The notes beneath the pieces were generated by a model that was given only the letters and a program-made list of their open reading frames with translations, ran no database searches and was not told the origin of the DNA. From the NCBI GenBank assembly GCA_034508935.3, contig CM067449.1, positions 33,237,891 to 33,301,890 of the forward strand: a DNA stretch of 64,000 nt, written 5' to 3'. Below, one piece after another: positions 1 to 25,409 of the stretch. Made by a program: the position numbers and the translations under genes. Numbering within the stretch: position 1 is the first letter of the stretch; each line of letters begins with the position of its first letter. This DNA comes from Berghia stephanieae. Lineage: Eukaryota > Mollusca > Gastropoda > Nudibranchia > Aeolidiidae.

Positions 1-1606
1 TTTGAAAGTACATTTTTAATTATTTTTTTTAAATTTTTTACTAAAAAATATCAAACAGCTATTGCTTGTGTAGAAAACCATTGTAGAAATCTTTCATAAT
101 GCTCGATTGCCTTATATGTTTGATTGAGAATTAAAAAAAGAAAAAGAAATTCATTTCGCTAGATATGCATAAAAATACCCATTTTTTCTCCTCTTGCAAA
201 CGAATGAAATGATAATGAATATAACTGCTTCGAAAAAAAAATGCTTTAAAAAAAATAACGTTTCAGACTCAAAACCCTAATTCAGGTGACAAGGAAAAAC
301 CCCAGAAAATACTAAAATTTAGAAAACTTATATCGAAGCATACTCATTGTTGTTATAGTTGAATGAATCTGTAACATTCATTATTTGGACATTTGTTCTT
401 TTATCCAGCTGTTATACTATTCTGTTTTCATCCCATGTATTGTGTCGCAAACATTTTAGAGTTTACTTAAAATTTACAATATCTGTTTCTGAAAAGGTTG
501 ATTATCCAGTACTTGAATGCATTCAATTTCCAGGGCGTAATAAATATCAAGCCATGCAATCAGTATTCAATTTTTCAAATTTCTAACTTTTTTTATCCTC
601 CAAATAATATTTTTTCGACTTCGAACTTCAAAGATGGAAATTGATTGGGGCAATGTCAATTGTCTTTTTTCTTTTTTTCTTTTCAAATTAAAAGCCTTTC
701 AATTTTTTTACTTTTTGATGGGTTTAATAAAGTTCTTATATGATTAAATAACCTGCTTGATACAGTTCTCGCTTCATCTTGTTAACCATTGATACGAGTA
801 TAATGGATAACATCGGTATCAGTGTTTATATACAAAATGTTTTCTTAGAACAATTGATTGCATTTCTACCTCCATGATCAGACACTGAATATTTTATAAG
901 AAAACTAAATTTATGTCACGTGACGTTGAATTTTATGGAGCTCAATTTATGAGTATGTCTTTCTTGAAAAGGAATAAAAGGAAATTATTCTTAAACTTTA
1001 TTGGTTTTAAAGATTCTCTGATCAATTTGAACATACAGTATAATGTGTGTAGACTAATTTATTGATTACAACAATTACAATTGTAGAATTATAAAGGGCG
1101 TTCTTTAAGTATGTGATATTGCAATGCAAACTAATCTCGTTGCTTATTGAAGTAGGCAAAGAATATTCTCTGATTTCAATTTGCTATTTAATGCATTTCA
1201 GATTTTAATTTGATCTAGAATTGTAACACTGGTAGGTAGACGTTTGGGAAAGAAATTAGTGCACGTTAAAATCATGCATTCTCTCATCCATCCAATTAAT
1301 CGATATGACCGGCGTGAATCAATTTAATGGTTTGACGACCCAACTTGTATGGGTTCATTGTTGTAATGGAAAAAAAAAGTTACAAACTGACACAAAATAT
1401 TGTCCTTTACAACATGTTAAATCAAGCCTATAATTTAATTGCATTTGTTTATCAGACCTGCAAATTATGAGCACGTTGGTTATGACTGATTAAGGTCCAA
1501 ACTTATTTCTTTACCATTTTTTAAAATGCCTTAATATTCATTCTTGTTCATTTAACCAAACCTAACCATATTATGTGCCCTTTGCATTTTACCCTATGGG
1601 GGTTAG
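1..1606. other. AT-rich sequence, no gene seen
   Basis: Unique-looking AT-rich DNA with one hammerhead-motif repeat fragment at 215-327. Presumed KIF17 intron. No exon with both good splice sites and plausible coding was found. Confidence 0.5.
215..327 (-). mobile_element. Penelope-like repeat fragment with hammerhead-like core (copy 1)
   Basis: Shares the block ATAACTGCTTCGAAAAAA ... AACGTTTCAGACTCAAAACC with the copies at 13466 and 23765. On the - strand it reads CTGAATT, a weak stem loop, then GAAACGTT. It is diverged. Confidence 0.45.
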
Positions 1607-1663
1607 TGCTGGGTGAAGAGGAATCAGGAGATGAAGAAGGAGGTAATGTTGAAGATACAAGTA
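1607..1663 (+). CDS. KIF17: Possible additional upstream KIF17 linker exon
   Basis: A TTAG acceptor at 1603-1606 and a strong donor (GTAAGT from 1664) bracket a short acidic stretch reading LGEEESGDEEGGNVEDTS. It ends in phase 1, which fits the exon at 6888 that begins with the last two bases of a codon and would make a lysine at the junction. The KIF17 linker is poorly conserved between animals, so homology cannot decide. A 5.2-kb intron would follow, longer than the others here. This is a candidate only. Confidence 0.3.
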
Positions 1664-1988
1664 GTAAGTTTTGTTTGCGTGTTATTGACTGGCTTTGGTT
1701 TTGCTGTCCTGGGTATTGCACACCCACCCTCCTTTTTGACGTGCTGTTTATTTTTTTTTTCACTGTTTTATGAGTTAAGGTTCTGTTGTTTCTTAATTTT
1801 GTTACTGTTTGAGTGGTTAATTCATACTAATAAGATTATATATAAAATGATTTTTAAAAACTAAAGGTCTTAATGTTCACTGACAGTTTATATGCCGAGT
1901 TGAATGGAGAAGGAAGAAAAGCATGAAAATACACGCGAGTGTCATAAATTAGTATATCTCCTTAGGTGATTAGCGATGTTACTGCAGC

Positions 1989-2127
1989 CCTGCCAACTCC
2001 AAATGTTATCTGGAAATTCCCAATATTTCCTCTCATTCCCGATTGCCCTGATCACAAGCTGTTTTTAAAAAAAATTGATTGTTTTTAATTACTCAAGAAA
2101 AATAATAAAATAATAATAATCTCATCG

Positions 2128-2181
<54 letters not shown>

Positions 2182-2261
2182 CCATCACCTTTTCCACCAC
2201 TCCTACTACAACTGCAACAACCACCACTGTCTTCACCACCACCACCACCTCCACCATCATT

Positions 2262-2296
<35 letters not shown>

Positions 2297-2318
2297 TATC
2301 ATCATCATCATCATCATT

Positions 2319-2360
<42 letters not shown>

Positions 2361-2412
2361 GTCATCACCATCATCACCACCACATCTTCATTCGTCTGTA
2401 AAAAGTTGGCAG
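1989..2412. mobile_element. Possible MITE related to M, filled by a (CAT)n array
   Basis: CCTGCCAACT at the left and AGTTGGCAGG at the right. Most of the interior is the CAT microsatellite. Confidence 0.4.
2120..2385. repeat. (CAT)n imperfect microsatellite
   Basis: About 265 bases of CAT with interruptions (CCA, TTA). Confidence 0.95.
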
Positions 2413-2929
2413 GTCTATTATGAATATTTCTTATTCTGCTTTGTCTCCATGTATCATAAGCCCACTTTCTGGGTTTTCCTTTGATGTTGAGGTAATAAAT
2501 AGACAGACAAATGATTGTTATAATCAAAGTTTCCAAAAGCATGTGGCACAAATAGGCCACTTGAAGATGATATGTGACCCCTCGCCTCCAAACGGTATTA
2601 TGCTGGGGATGAATGAGATGCTGAATATTGAATTAATAGCCAGAAATGGGAGGCAATGGTCTTCTACATAGGTCAGGCTAATTTGAAAGGTTTTGCTTTA
2701 TATTTTGTCCATTGCCATAGGTTTCATGATGTAAACATTCAACAGACATGTATAGAATCAAACCAAAAATCTGTTTCATTAAGTCTCCGGTTTCCAGTGA
2801 CATATCCTTTTTTTTTCTTCTTCTTTATTGTTCACTACTTCTATCCATCATGATCTATACTTGTGATTTCATTTAAGTTAAAGATAGAATGATTGCCCTG
2901 TTTTGTCCAGAAAGACATAGAAACAAGCA

Positions 2930-3290
2930 GTAACTTTAGGGGTGAATTTTAACGTTAACTTGAGCCTTTTTTGACAGCTCAATATCTGCTAAATGTGGTC
3001 AAATCACTTGACATTGGCCCCTAGCCAAAAGAAACTTAAAACACATCTCTTTAGGAAATCATTTGATATTTAACATTTCTATTAGGCCTACATGTTATAG
3101 ATATCCTAAATTTTCATCTTGTAGTACAGTGCCTGGTAATTAGATTGCAAATTGATTAATGCTATTCCAATATGATGGATTTTATGCTTAAATTATCGAT
3201 TTATTGTTGTGTTTTATTTGCATTGTAAAGCGCCTTTGAGCACATTGTGGATCTAGGCGCTATATAAATTCATTCATTATTATTATTATT
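2930..3290 (+). mobile_element. 3' end of a LINE, (ATT)n tail
   Basis: A short frame ends LAPSQKKLKTHLFRKSFDI-stop at about 3030-3075, the LKTHLF ending seen in many LINE ORF2 proteins. The 3' UTR ends AAGCGCCTTTGAGCAC ... GGCGCTATATAAAT and an (ATT)n tail. It is 5'-truncated. Confidence 0.6.
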
Positions 3291-3296
3291 ATTAGC

Positions 3297-3360
3297 CAAC
3301 AGCAATGATTAACATGTAGGACAAGACATGACGCCTCTTTGGCGATATTACAATCTCTGT
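3297..3360 (-). mobile_element. SINE family B fragment
   Basis: CCAACAGCAATGATTAACAT through GGCGATATTACAATCTC, joined to the end of the (ATT)n tail of a LINE fragment. Confidence 0.6.
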
Positions 3361-4012
3361 TTATTGTTGCATATCTTTCGTTATTGCTAATCATGTCAAT
3401 TAAAACTTGACTTCCACAAAATTGAAATGAATGAAGATTCTACGTGAAATGATGGCGCAGGAAAAAAATAATTCAAAGAGGCCACAAATTGAAGATTCTA
3501 TTTTCGTATTTTAGAATAATTCTATTAAGTACATACGTAGAAACTTGTGTAAACCCAGGACCAAAGCTATTCAAATATTGCATTATAATTACGGTGCTTT
3601 GAAAGTCTGTACCATTTGGGAATATATTTACTTAAGCTGTAAGATTCGACAATTTGCCTTATTTTATTGTGCTGACTTACCTCTGCCATTTGCCTCTTTC
3701 CTGCAAACGCAAGTCACTTATATTTAAAAAAAAAAGAGAATTTGTATTATTTTTCATAGGAATTCAAACTGCATCTAAATACATCTGTATTTAACATTTT
3801 AAAACGAAAATGATAATATAAGGTTGATAAATAATACATTAATAAAAAATGTTGATATATTATACCGTTTCTTTTTTTTTTTTTTTAAATTACTTTACCA
3901 ATAACTCTTAATGATCAGGACTTATAATATAGAGGAACTATTTGCACTCTCCTGGTGCATGGGGTATTGAGTTTGAAATATAAAATAATTCTGAACTTCA
4001 TTTCTACGACAA

Positions 4013-4303
4013 GGGGGTTCAAGGTAGTTCAGTTGGTAGAACACTCGCTTCACACACGACACAAAGGGACCGGGTTCAATTTAGGGTGAAGTCCAGATTT
4101 ATATCTGACACCCCCCCCCCCCCCCAGTCAACCCACTAGTGACTGGACAGCTGGGTCGTCTGGTGGAAAGTACTTTATGATAGATTGTCCTGTCGAAATA
4201 GTACCAAGTAATTAATATTGTCCGTTCAACGTTGTATATACTGTATACACAAATTGCTCCATGGGGTTTATGCGTCTTAAGAACTACTCTAACTAGCGTC
4301 ACA
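4013..4303 (+). mobile_element. SINE family A copy
   Basis: tRNA-like head (TAGTTCAGTTGGTAGAAC), internal C run (14 C), then the GGAAAGTACTTT block typical of the family. Confidence 0.85.
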
Positions 4304-4538
4304 AAACAGTCTCTATGAATTAGGAAGGGGTAGGTGAATATTCAGTATTGTTTGTTTGTTTGTTCTTTGTGTTTTTTTCCATTGTGTTTTGCAGTGTTGG
4401 ACTCGGGTTTCTAATTTCAAGATTGAAACACGCAATATTTTATTAACAAGTTTAGAACTAAATATAATTACGGTGAAGGGGGGAATGGCATGATTGTGTT
4501 TAACTTTAACCCTTCAACAGCAAATAAAGAACCAAACA

Positions 4539-4540
<2 letters not shown>

Positions 4541-4599
<59 letters not shown>

Positions 4600-4766
4600 A
4601 TCTATATATCTATATATCTGTCTCTTTCTCTCTCCGATTCTTTGTAAAATTTAATTAACTTTCAATAACACTTTCCTTACACCGACTTATTCATTCATTC
4701 ATTCATTCATTCATTTATTCATTCATTCATCCATTCATTCATTCATTCATTCATCCATTCATTCAC
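4541..4766. repeat. (CT)n, then (ATTC)n microsatellites
   Basis: (CT)n at 4541-4634 with some TA, then (ATTC)n at 4688-4766. Confidence 0.95.
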
Positions 4767-5010
4767 CCACCTATCTATCCATACGTTGTCTTTCAAATCT
4801 AACAAGCACCAAAAATAACTTCCTTTTTTTTTTTTCCGAGTAACGTTTTCCTTAACACTTTTCCCTGCCAAAAAAAAAATCACACTGGAGACATTTTTTG
4901 CTGACGTACAATACCAGATTCTCAACCAACTTCTCAGATCATGTCTACTTTAGATCATTTTCACTGCAATGTTTTGAAAGAGAGTTTTCTTTGCATTAAC
5001 AAATTCATTA

Positions 5011-5260
5011 GGGGTCCCGATAGCTCAGATGGTAGAGCACTTGCTTCTCAATCAAATGGAACGAGATCGATCCCGGGTGCAGTCGAGAGTGATTGGGTAG
5101 CTGAATCTGTTAGATCTGGCAGAAAGTACTTTGCGATAGACTAGCGTCCTATCCAAAGGGTAGTAAGAAATTGCTATTTTCTGTTTCAAGGTATAGAAAC
5201 TGGGATTAACTCTGGCTCCAGTGGCTTAATGGCTCCGAAAGACTACTATAAAAAATAAAA
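5011..5260 (+). mobile_element. SINE family A, complete copy with target duplication
   Basis: The tRNA-like head GGGGTCCCGATAGCTCAG carries an A box (TAGCTCAGATGG) and a B box (GATCGATCCCG). The body and A-rich tail follow. It is flanked by a perfect 10-bp duplication AAATTCATTA (5001-5010 and 5261-5270), which sets the unit at about 250 bp. Confidence 0.9.
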
Positions 5261-5694
5261 AAATTCATTAGAATTGTGGAAAAGTTTTACATTTGTCTTG
5301 ACACGGTTGTCTTAATGAGAATCTTTTGTGTTATCAAGGTGAAAAATCTCTCTACCACTCAAAAAGCTGCTTTCCTGTTTTGAATTGCTATAAAAATCAT
5401 TTCAGTCTTTTTTCGCTTTTTTTTTTTTTTTTTTTTTTTTTGGCTTTTTGTCCTATCACAATTCTAATTTTATTTACATATGTGCACACCATGATCTTTT
5501 TATAATAAATATTGTTAGTTTTTGCTTTTTATGGCAGTTATCTAGTTGTTGTTGTTGCGATTGATAGTATTATAAAAAGAACATTTTCAAAGTAATTTTC
5601 ACAAATGTACGCTTTTTAAATCCATATTTTGTTTTTATTAATGAAATGCTTAACCTTTTAAATATGGGTTTAATTTCATGTGCCAGGGGAGAAG

Positions 5695-5698
5695 AGAG

Positions 5699-5776
<78 letters not shown>

Positions 5777-5784
5777 GGGGGGGG
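5695..5784. repeat. (GA)n microsatellite
   Basis: About 85 bases of GA, ending in a G run. Confidence 0.95.
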
Positions 5785-6009
5785 TGAGTTATGAATTGAG
5801 AATTCCATCTTTGTCATTTGTTAACTTTTATATGGTCATTTATGTCTTACATATTGCCGTAACAGACAACAAGATACGTTTATTTTAGTTTTTGGTTGTA
5901 ACATTTTTATTTTTAGTATTTCATAAAATTTTAATTGTTTTGGCTATTACCAAGTCAAATAGAAAGTCTAATAATATTTGGTTCCAACTTAGCAAACGCA
6001 ATATAAGGA

Positions 6010-6375
6010 TGCATTAGAAAGATGTTGTAAGGCGACAATCAAGATCGAATTATTATAACAATAATTTAAAACATTAGAAAGACAGTTGTTAAAATAATAA
6101 CAATTTTAAACAATAGAAAGATAGTTTTAAAAATAAAAATCGTTTAAAACATTCGAAAGACAGTTTTTATAATAATAATCATTTAAAACATTAGAAATAT
6201 CGTTTGAAGAATTATAATCATTTAAAACATTAGAAAGATAGTTTTAAAAAACAACAATCCTTTAAAACATTAGAAGGATAGTTTTAAAAATAATGATCAT
6301 GTAAAACATTAGAAAGATATTTGTAGATTCATTTAAAACATGAGAAAGATAGTTTTGAAAATAATATTCATTAAA
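6010..6375. repeat. ~39-bp minisatellite
   Basis: About eight diverged units of TTAAAACATTAGAAAGATAG plus TTTTAAAAATAATAATCA. Confidence 0.8.
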
Positions 6376-6887
6376 AAAATTTTGGAATGAACATTATAAC
6401 TTTACTCAATCTTTTATTATCTTTTTTTGTTTTAAATGTCAACATTTAAGTCATCAGTATTATTGCGACGGTATCAAGGTCAAGGAGGCTATCCATTAAA
6501 AATAAAAAAAAATAAATAAAAAACAAATTGAGACATTCACTTTCTCTAAAAATAAATTTAAGAAATGTATAAAGCCCAAGCCAAGTCTCGATCAGACACA
6601 ATGTCAGTATTTGGTGTTAAAGGTTTTCATCTAAAATTTTAAGAATGAACAATTTCAATAAAAGACGTCTAATATATTAAAAATTCGCGTCCGAGTAACT
6701 TTGCCTAAACCTTTCTATAATGTCCACATGCCCTTAAAAAACGACCTATTATAGGAAGCGATTTTTAGATATAATAATGTGTAAAAGAAATAATATTATG
6801 TTTATCATGATCCTTGCACCTGATGTTGTTTGTTTTCTTTTGTGTTTCTTATTAAAACCTGAACTCTGAACTGCATGCTTTAACCAG

Positions 6888-19759
<12,872 letters not shown>

Positions 19760-22198
19760 TAAAAAATGTTGTGTATCGTTACCTTCATGAAGATATTTGT
19801 TTTATTGGAAATTCTAAATTAAAGAAAAAGAAATTAGAGCAAGAAGAAGGAAAAGAAAGAAGCATTTTCTTGCTTGAAATAAGCAGTTTGGTATAAGATC
19901 TTTATTCTGACAATGTGATGATTACAAATGAATGGTTGATTTGTGTCAATTTGAATTATCTACTTATCATTCAAAGTTTTAAAAAATCTATTGTTGGCTT
20001 CAAGGTCATTGCTCATGATAAATATTTTTCAAAAATGTTTTTTAATTCAATTATTATTATGATCGGAAAGATAGCAGGTTTTCTATTAAATTAAACATCA
20101 ATTTAATATTGAGGTCTGCTATCAACAATTTAATTTCCTTCAGATCACATGCATAAGCCTCACTTTTGAAATGTACAGGTCTTAATGTTAGGGAACTGGT
20201 CGTAATATTTACCAGTCATTGTATTTATATCATTCCACTCTGAGGATTGAACCAATAGCAAATTCGTTCACTCATTATATGAATCCGCTGATATTGCAGG
20301 CATAGTTAATAAGTCGCCCTATGAAACTTAAAATTTCAATTGATATTATATCATATTCTTACATGATATAAAATTACTCACCCGATGTTTTTCTTTTAAA
20401 TAATTTTAATCAAAATGATAAATGTTACTTGTTTCACTCATGTTGTGATAGTTTCACACTGTTGATAAAAGAGAAAGATGCTTATTGTCTATATTAATCA
20501 AAGCCATCAATGTAAACAATTTAATTTTTTAATATGGATCTATTTCATATTGCAAATGGTTTTAGTTTTACTTATGTCATTTGAAAAATAAATATAGTTA
20601 TATTTTAAAAGATTAAAAAAACAAAAAGATTATAGATGAAATTTATAATTTTAAAAAGGTTAACTAACAAATGACGACAACTGTTGGATTTCTCTCATTC
20701 CCGAGTTAAAAGAAAGAAAACCCAAGACACATTTTTACATAAATACAACACGTTGGAAAATGTTACACTGGATTTTTATTTTGATAATTTGTCCAGCCCA
20801 AGTTAAAGAGTATTTTTTAGAATTATGCCATAAATTTATTGCTGTGATTTTTAAATTTTCAATTAATTTATTTAAAATTATTTTAAAATATTTTTTTAAA
20901 TGAATTAACTCTTCTCCATTATAGTAATGAAGTGAAACTGTCCCTTAAATTAATGTGGTTTGTAAATAACCTTTAGCTATTTTCATCATTTCAAAGATGT
21001 ACTTTTTTGTTCTTGAATTATTTATGATGTGTTGCAGTTTATTTTTCATAATTTCTGTCTTTATTATTGTTTTTCCCTGTTTTTCCATTTTATCATCCAT
21101 TTTTATCAGTATTAATGATTCAGCACATTGCGTGTTTTACCATGAACTACATTTTTATCATCACACTCTTTTTCACGTGACGTTGGTTCCATTTGATCAA
21201 AATGGTGGAAGCTAGATATGAAATTATTAAACTTCTTTGTGCAATTCAAAAGTGTAATAGAGAAAAGTACAGAAATGATGCCTCTCTTTTTATTTATTCT
21301 TGTCTGGCTTTTCAATCAAAAAACCGACGAGGAATACTGTTAAATATATTTCTATCTTGTAATCCTAAGTATAAGATCCTTACTTTGGATACAATCTTCA
21401 ATTTGTTCCTTTTCTTTAGCTGCAGTTGGCCAGCATAGTGATAAGCTCTTTATGAGATGCAATAAATAGCTCTTTGTATTTTTTAATTATTTTTTTTTAG
21501 AATTTTTGTTTCCTAAAATGGGAAATTAATTTTTAATTGAAAATTTGAAAATATTAAACCTAATAAAAGCAATAATGGACATGGAATTTGAACCTCTCAT
21601 TTAATGATTAGTTTCATTTTATTATGCAACTTTGCCTTCTTTCTATTGCTGACCTTTCTTTTGCTGCAATTTTGCCAAATTTTCTAGGCGAGGAAATGAA
21701 TTGGAAGGGTAAAGATAGAGGTTAGATCACATTTAAAATTAGTATATTCCTTTTTTAAAAAATCTTTTCATCCTTTGGTTTCATATTCATATTCCTCTAA
21801 TCCATTTTTTAATATGTTTTTTTAAAGAATATGTCCATGGAAAATTATATAATTCTTTTTTTTTTTATATAAGTATCAGTCGGCAAATTTTATGTTGTTA
21901 TCTGAAAGAAAGGATATTATAATCAAAGAACCATTTATAAAATAAAGCATATCGAAAGTTTATAAATGGACCATTGAATTGAAAAAATTCCCGTGCAATA
22001 TTTTAAAATGATCACATGCAAATATCGCTTAGTTCTTCTTCTTCTAGTAGTGCTATTAGATGCTATATATATTTGACAAATTGTTTTGGATCGAATTTGT
22101 TTTCTCTATGAAGTCCTCTCCTCATCACAGCACATTTTATTGTTATCGATGTATTGTTAAAGATATTGAGAGAAACTTTCTTGGAGTAATTATTTTGG
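19760..22198. other. KIF17 3' flank, AT-rich, nothing recognised
   Basis: An AATAAA overlaps the stop region (about 19758) and others follow. Open frames at about 20997-21438 are AT-driven and have no recognisable domain. Confidence 0.5.
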
Positions 22199-22475
<277 letters not shown>

Positions 22476-22871
22476 TTCTTTGGTTGTAAAATTTTCACTA
22501 TTCAAAATCCGTCCTATAGTTTAATTATTTTTTTTTTAAATCCTCCCTTTGCTATATTATGATTGATGTTCATTGTTTTAATCACAAGGCAATGGTCATT
22601 CCGTGATTAAATTTACGATATTCAAAAGTGTCGACGGACAAAACTGTGATAAATTATATTTATTATAAAAGCAATAACGGGTGAAGATGGCATTGTGGCA
22701 CAGGAGTAACAGCTTGTATTGATTTATGTATAAATTTGTGATATAAATAGGGAAATACACCAGACTTACTTATGTGATGAAAAAACAAAAAACAAAAAAA
22801 AATAACAAGTTCTTAATCCGTCCACGTATTTAAAATGTTCCAGAATTTATAATGAGATTATATTTTACATG

Positions 22872-23114
22872 CAGACCTGCCTACTACTACGAGAAATTCG
22901 TAAAATACGAAATTCTTACTTCAACAGCAGAAATAAATAGACATTAATTTTGATTCAATACAATGTGTTAAAAAGAAAACGCTGGTGTCAGAAAGCATCT
23001 ATTCAGTGTTTAAAAGTGCTAAGGGTAAAATAGTAATTTGTAAAGTTAATTAAGCGAGTTCTATTCTTTCCCCTGAAAACTGCGAATTTTTTACATTTCA
23101 AGTAGGAGGTCTGG
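22872..23114. mobile_element. hAT-type MITE with 8-bp target duplication
   Basis: Ends CAGACCTGCCTACT / AGTAGGAGGTCTG and is flanked by TTTACATG at 22864-22871 and 23115-23122. An 8-bp duplication fits the hAT superfamily. Confidence 0.75.
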
Positions 23115-23120
23115 TTTACA

Positions 23121-23607
23121 TGTGACCCACCATCTCAAAGTGGTATTATGCCGGATGACCTATGTGCTGAAAATTGAGTTTAGAGACCAAAAAATTCCCG
23201 TTAAAATCGGAGTTAATTTCTGTTCCATAAGGTGTAAATAACTATGTGAAATTGAATGTAAGCTTCAATTTGATATACGAAAACAGATAAAATGGAAGTT
23301 TCGGGTTTCCCCATCTGTAATGTTTCATTCATCCTGTTTTGTTGATACAGGGGAAACCCAAAACTTTCATTTTATCTCTTTTCGTATATTAAATTGAAGC
23401 TTTCATTCTATTTCACATTTATTTATTTATTTATTCGCGCTTCGAGCAGCAACAGTTACATTAGTTCGTTAAGGTGGAGAATAAATACAATGTTTTTACA
23501 TTGCAAAAACTATAAAAAATCATATTTCCTATCATTTAAATTCTATAGACCATTCTGGTGAGTCAAATTCATCCGGACATAATACTGATTTGAGATGATC
23601 GTTCACA
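23121..23607. mobile_element. MITE G with a nested foldback element
   Basis: Imperfect terminal repeats of about 38 bp: TGTGACCCACCATCTCAAAG at the left and the reverse of TGTGAACGATCATCTCAAAT at the right, then TATTATGCCGGATGA in both. It is interrupted by foldback J at 23245-23417. Diverged left-end fragments are at about 2568-2650, 26420-26490, 43775-43860 and 52350-52430. Confidence 0.7.
23245..23417. mobile_element. Foldback element J, long form
   Basis: Two arms of about 68 bp, starting TGTGAAATTGAATGTAAGCT and ending near GGGTTTCCCC, around a ~37-base loop. It is followed by a shared 3' flank ending CGCTTCGAGCAGC. Confidence 0.85.
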
Positions 23608-23764
23608 TTTTATTAAACTGTCCAGTTGAATATTTTGTTTTATTATTCATAAGTTTTACAATATCATTGTATTATTTATTATTAATAAATTTGTCCCTCA
23701 AGTTTCCCTCACTTCCTATCATTTTCTTTTCTCACACAGCTGGCTAAAAAAATCCCATAAAAAC

Positions 23765-23955
23765 TTGTTTATAACCGTTTCAAAAAAAAGAACAAAATAA
23801 AATACCAAACGCGTAATGTTTTGGGTTAAAAACCCTTCTTCAGCCAACAACAAACAATCAAGGAAAACATAAATACATTACTAAAAAAAAAGAAAAAGAT
23901 AGATGGCAGAGAAATATTCGTCACATCCTTTATGTATTAGGATCTTGGAATGTAA
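23765..23955 (-). mobile_element. Penelope-like repeat fragment with hammerhead-like core (copy 3)
   Basis: Same flanks as copy 2. The core at 23815-23843 (- strand) reads CTGAAGA, GGGTT...AACCC stem, AAAAC. It lies just before repeat D1. Confidence 0.5.
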
Positions 23956-23959
23956 ACAA

Positions 23960-24480
23960 AAAGAAGAGTTCCTGGGTGGGGTTCCTGACCTCCCATAGTG
24001 GGCAGAGAGGTACTTACTGTAGCTTCTATCCCTCTATATATCTGTTTTCCAACTTGCTTTCTGTCTTTGTCTTGGAATGAAATTACTTGGTTTTGTTCAG
24101 GCCCTGGTCGGATATCCTGGCTGAGAGTGAAACAGTCAAATGTATAGTTATTGTTTTGGGAGATGATATTTTTTTCCTTGTAAATCATCTCCCTGTTATG
24201 CATTGTATCTATATATTTTTTATTAAACAATTGAGTGCATTCCTCTTAGTGTGGACCTGTGCTTGTGTCAGGATGAGACCATCTCAAACCATGCACAATG
24301 ATATTATGCTCTTGGAATCTACATGTTTCCTAATTGTGCCATTTCCATTTGTCTTACTTTTCTTGTGCGCTTTTAATTGTAAATCTATAACTTTTTACTG
24401 TCCCATTTTCTTCCTTTTTACTGGCGCTGAAATGACCTAAATGTATCGCAAGCGCCGTAAAACTCTTTAAAACAAAACAA
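23960..24480 (+). mobile_element. Family D repeat, copy 1
   Basis: Starts GGGTGGGGTTCCTGACCTCC and ends GCGCCGTAAAACTC with an A-rich tail (AAAACAAAACAAAACAA), suggesting a retroposon about 500 bp long. No tRNA-like boxes and no convincing protein. Orientation is given with the A-rich tail at 3'. Confidence 0.8.
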
Positions 24481-24604
24481 AACAATGAGAGAGCATGCAC
24501 CAATGCATTATACACACCTAACTGGGAGGGTGTTATTTAGATTCACTCTGTCCATGTAACAATTCGAGTCTCAACTTCCATTTGTCGTGTTAAATTTGAT
24601 GTAG

Positions 24605-24725
24605 TCTGAAAAAAGAGGGGTGGAGGGGAGGGGAGTGGAGGGGAGTGGAGGGGAAGGGGCCAAATCCTTTTAATATTCACTATTTCTAATCAAGTAAATA
24701 ATCCCCCCCCCCCCCTCCCAACTTT
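24605..24725. repeat. G-rich direct repeats followed by a C run
   Basis: GGGGAGTGGAGGGGAGTGGA-type repeats (about 24615-24660), then a 14-C run near 24706. It has G-quadruplex potential. Confidence 0.7.
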
Positions 24726-24910
24726 CCACCCTCCCTTTGCATTTCCACGGCTATGGATATTGAATAGAAATTTCATTGCGTAAATGTTACCTTGAAGCCG
24801 CTTTATTGACAAATGTATTGCAATTTATCTCTTATCCAGTCTTGCATTCCATTGTACAAATACATGAGGTTGTCTGAGAGAAATTTGACAAGCATTCATT
24901 GGTTCTATTA

Positions 24911-25135
24911 GAGTTCTCCCGGTAGCTCAGGTGATAGAGCACTCAGTTCACACGCAAATTTGAAGTTTATTTTTAACCCCCCCCCCCCCCCTCCAGTTGT
25001 CCATCCAGCAGTGATTAGGTAGCTGGGTCCATTATATCTGGCAGAAAGTACTTTGAGATAGGATAGCATCCTATCCAAAGGGTAGCAAGCAATTGCTATC
25101 CTCCGTTTCATACTATAGAACTGGGATAAACTCCC
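24911..25135 (+). mobile_element. SINE family A copy
   Basis: Head CCCGGTAGCTCAGGTGATAG; the B box region is lost. The C run and body are typical. Confidence 0.85.
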
Positions 25136-25409
25136 TCAATCTGGTATTGTGTCAGGTGGGTGGAAAGAGATGATGAAATCAAATTTACAGCGAAAAGGAT
25201 TTACAAAACTTGACGCTAGAGTAATAATCATAAAATATCTTTAATGATAATGATAAATTTTAATTTTCATTGCCCACTACATGGACATTTCAATGGTTTC
25301 CAACTGCTCAAGCAAATACAATTGTGTGCAGATTGTTATTATGATTATAGTAATATAGTCATCACATCATACAACAATCCTCTGTCTCTTCTCTCTCACA
25401 CACACATAC

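Noticed and set aside
2093-2560. Met-rich 155-residue - strand protein
   Set aside because: Translation of the (CAT)n microsatellite.
5011-5085. tRNA gene
   Set aside because: The A and B boxes belong to SINE family A: the same head recurs with a shared 3' body and target duplication, and no clean cloverleaf was seen. The same holds for the SINE B, E, F and L heads.
20997-21438. Small proteins downstream of KIF17
   Set aside because: AT-rich, no recognisable motif, no splice context.
24087-24440. 117-residue hydrophobic protein in family D
   Set aside because: Similar frames recur in other copies only because the copies are alike; no domain and many copies are interrupted.
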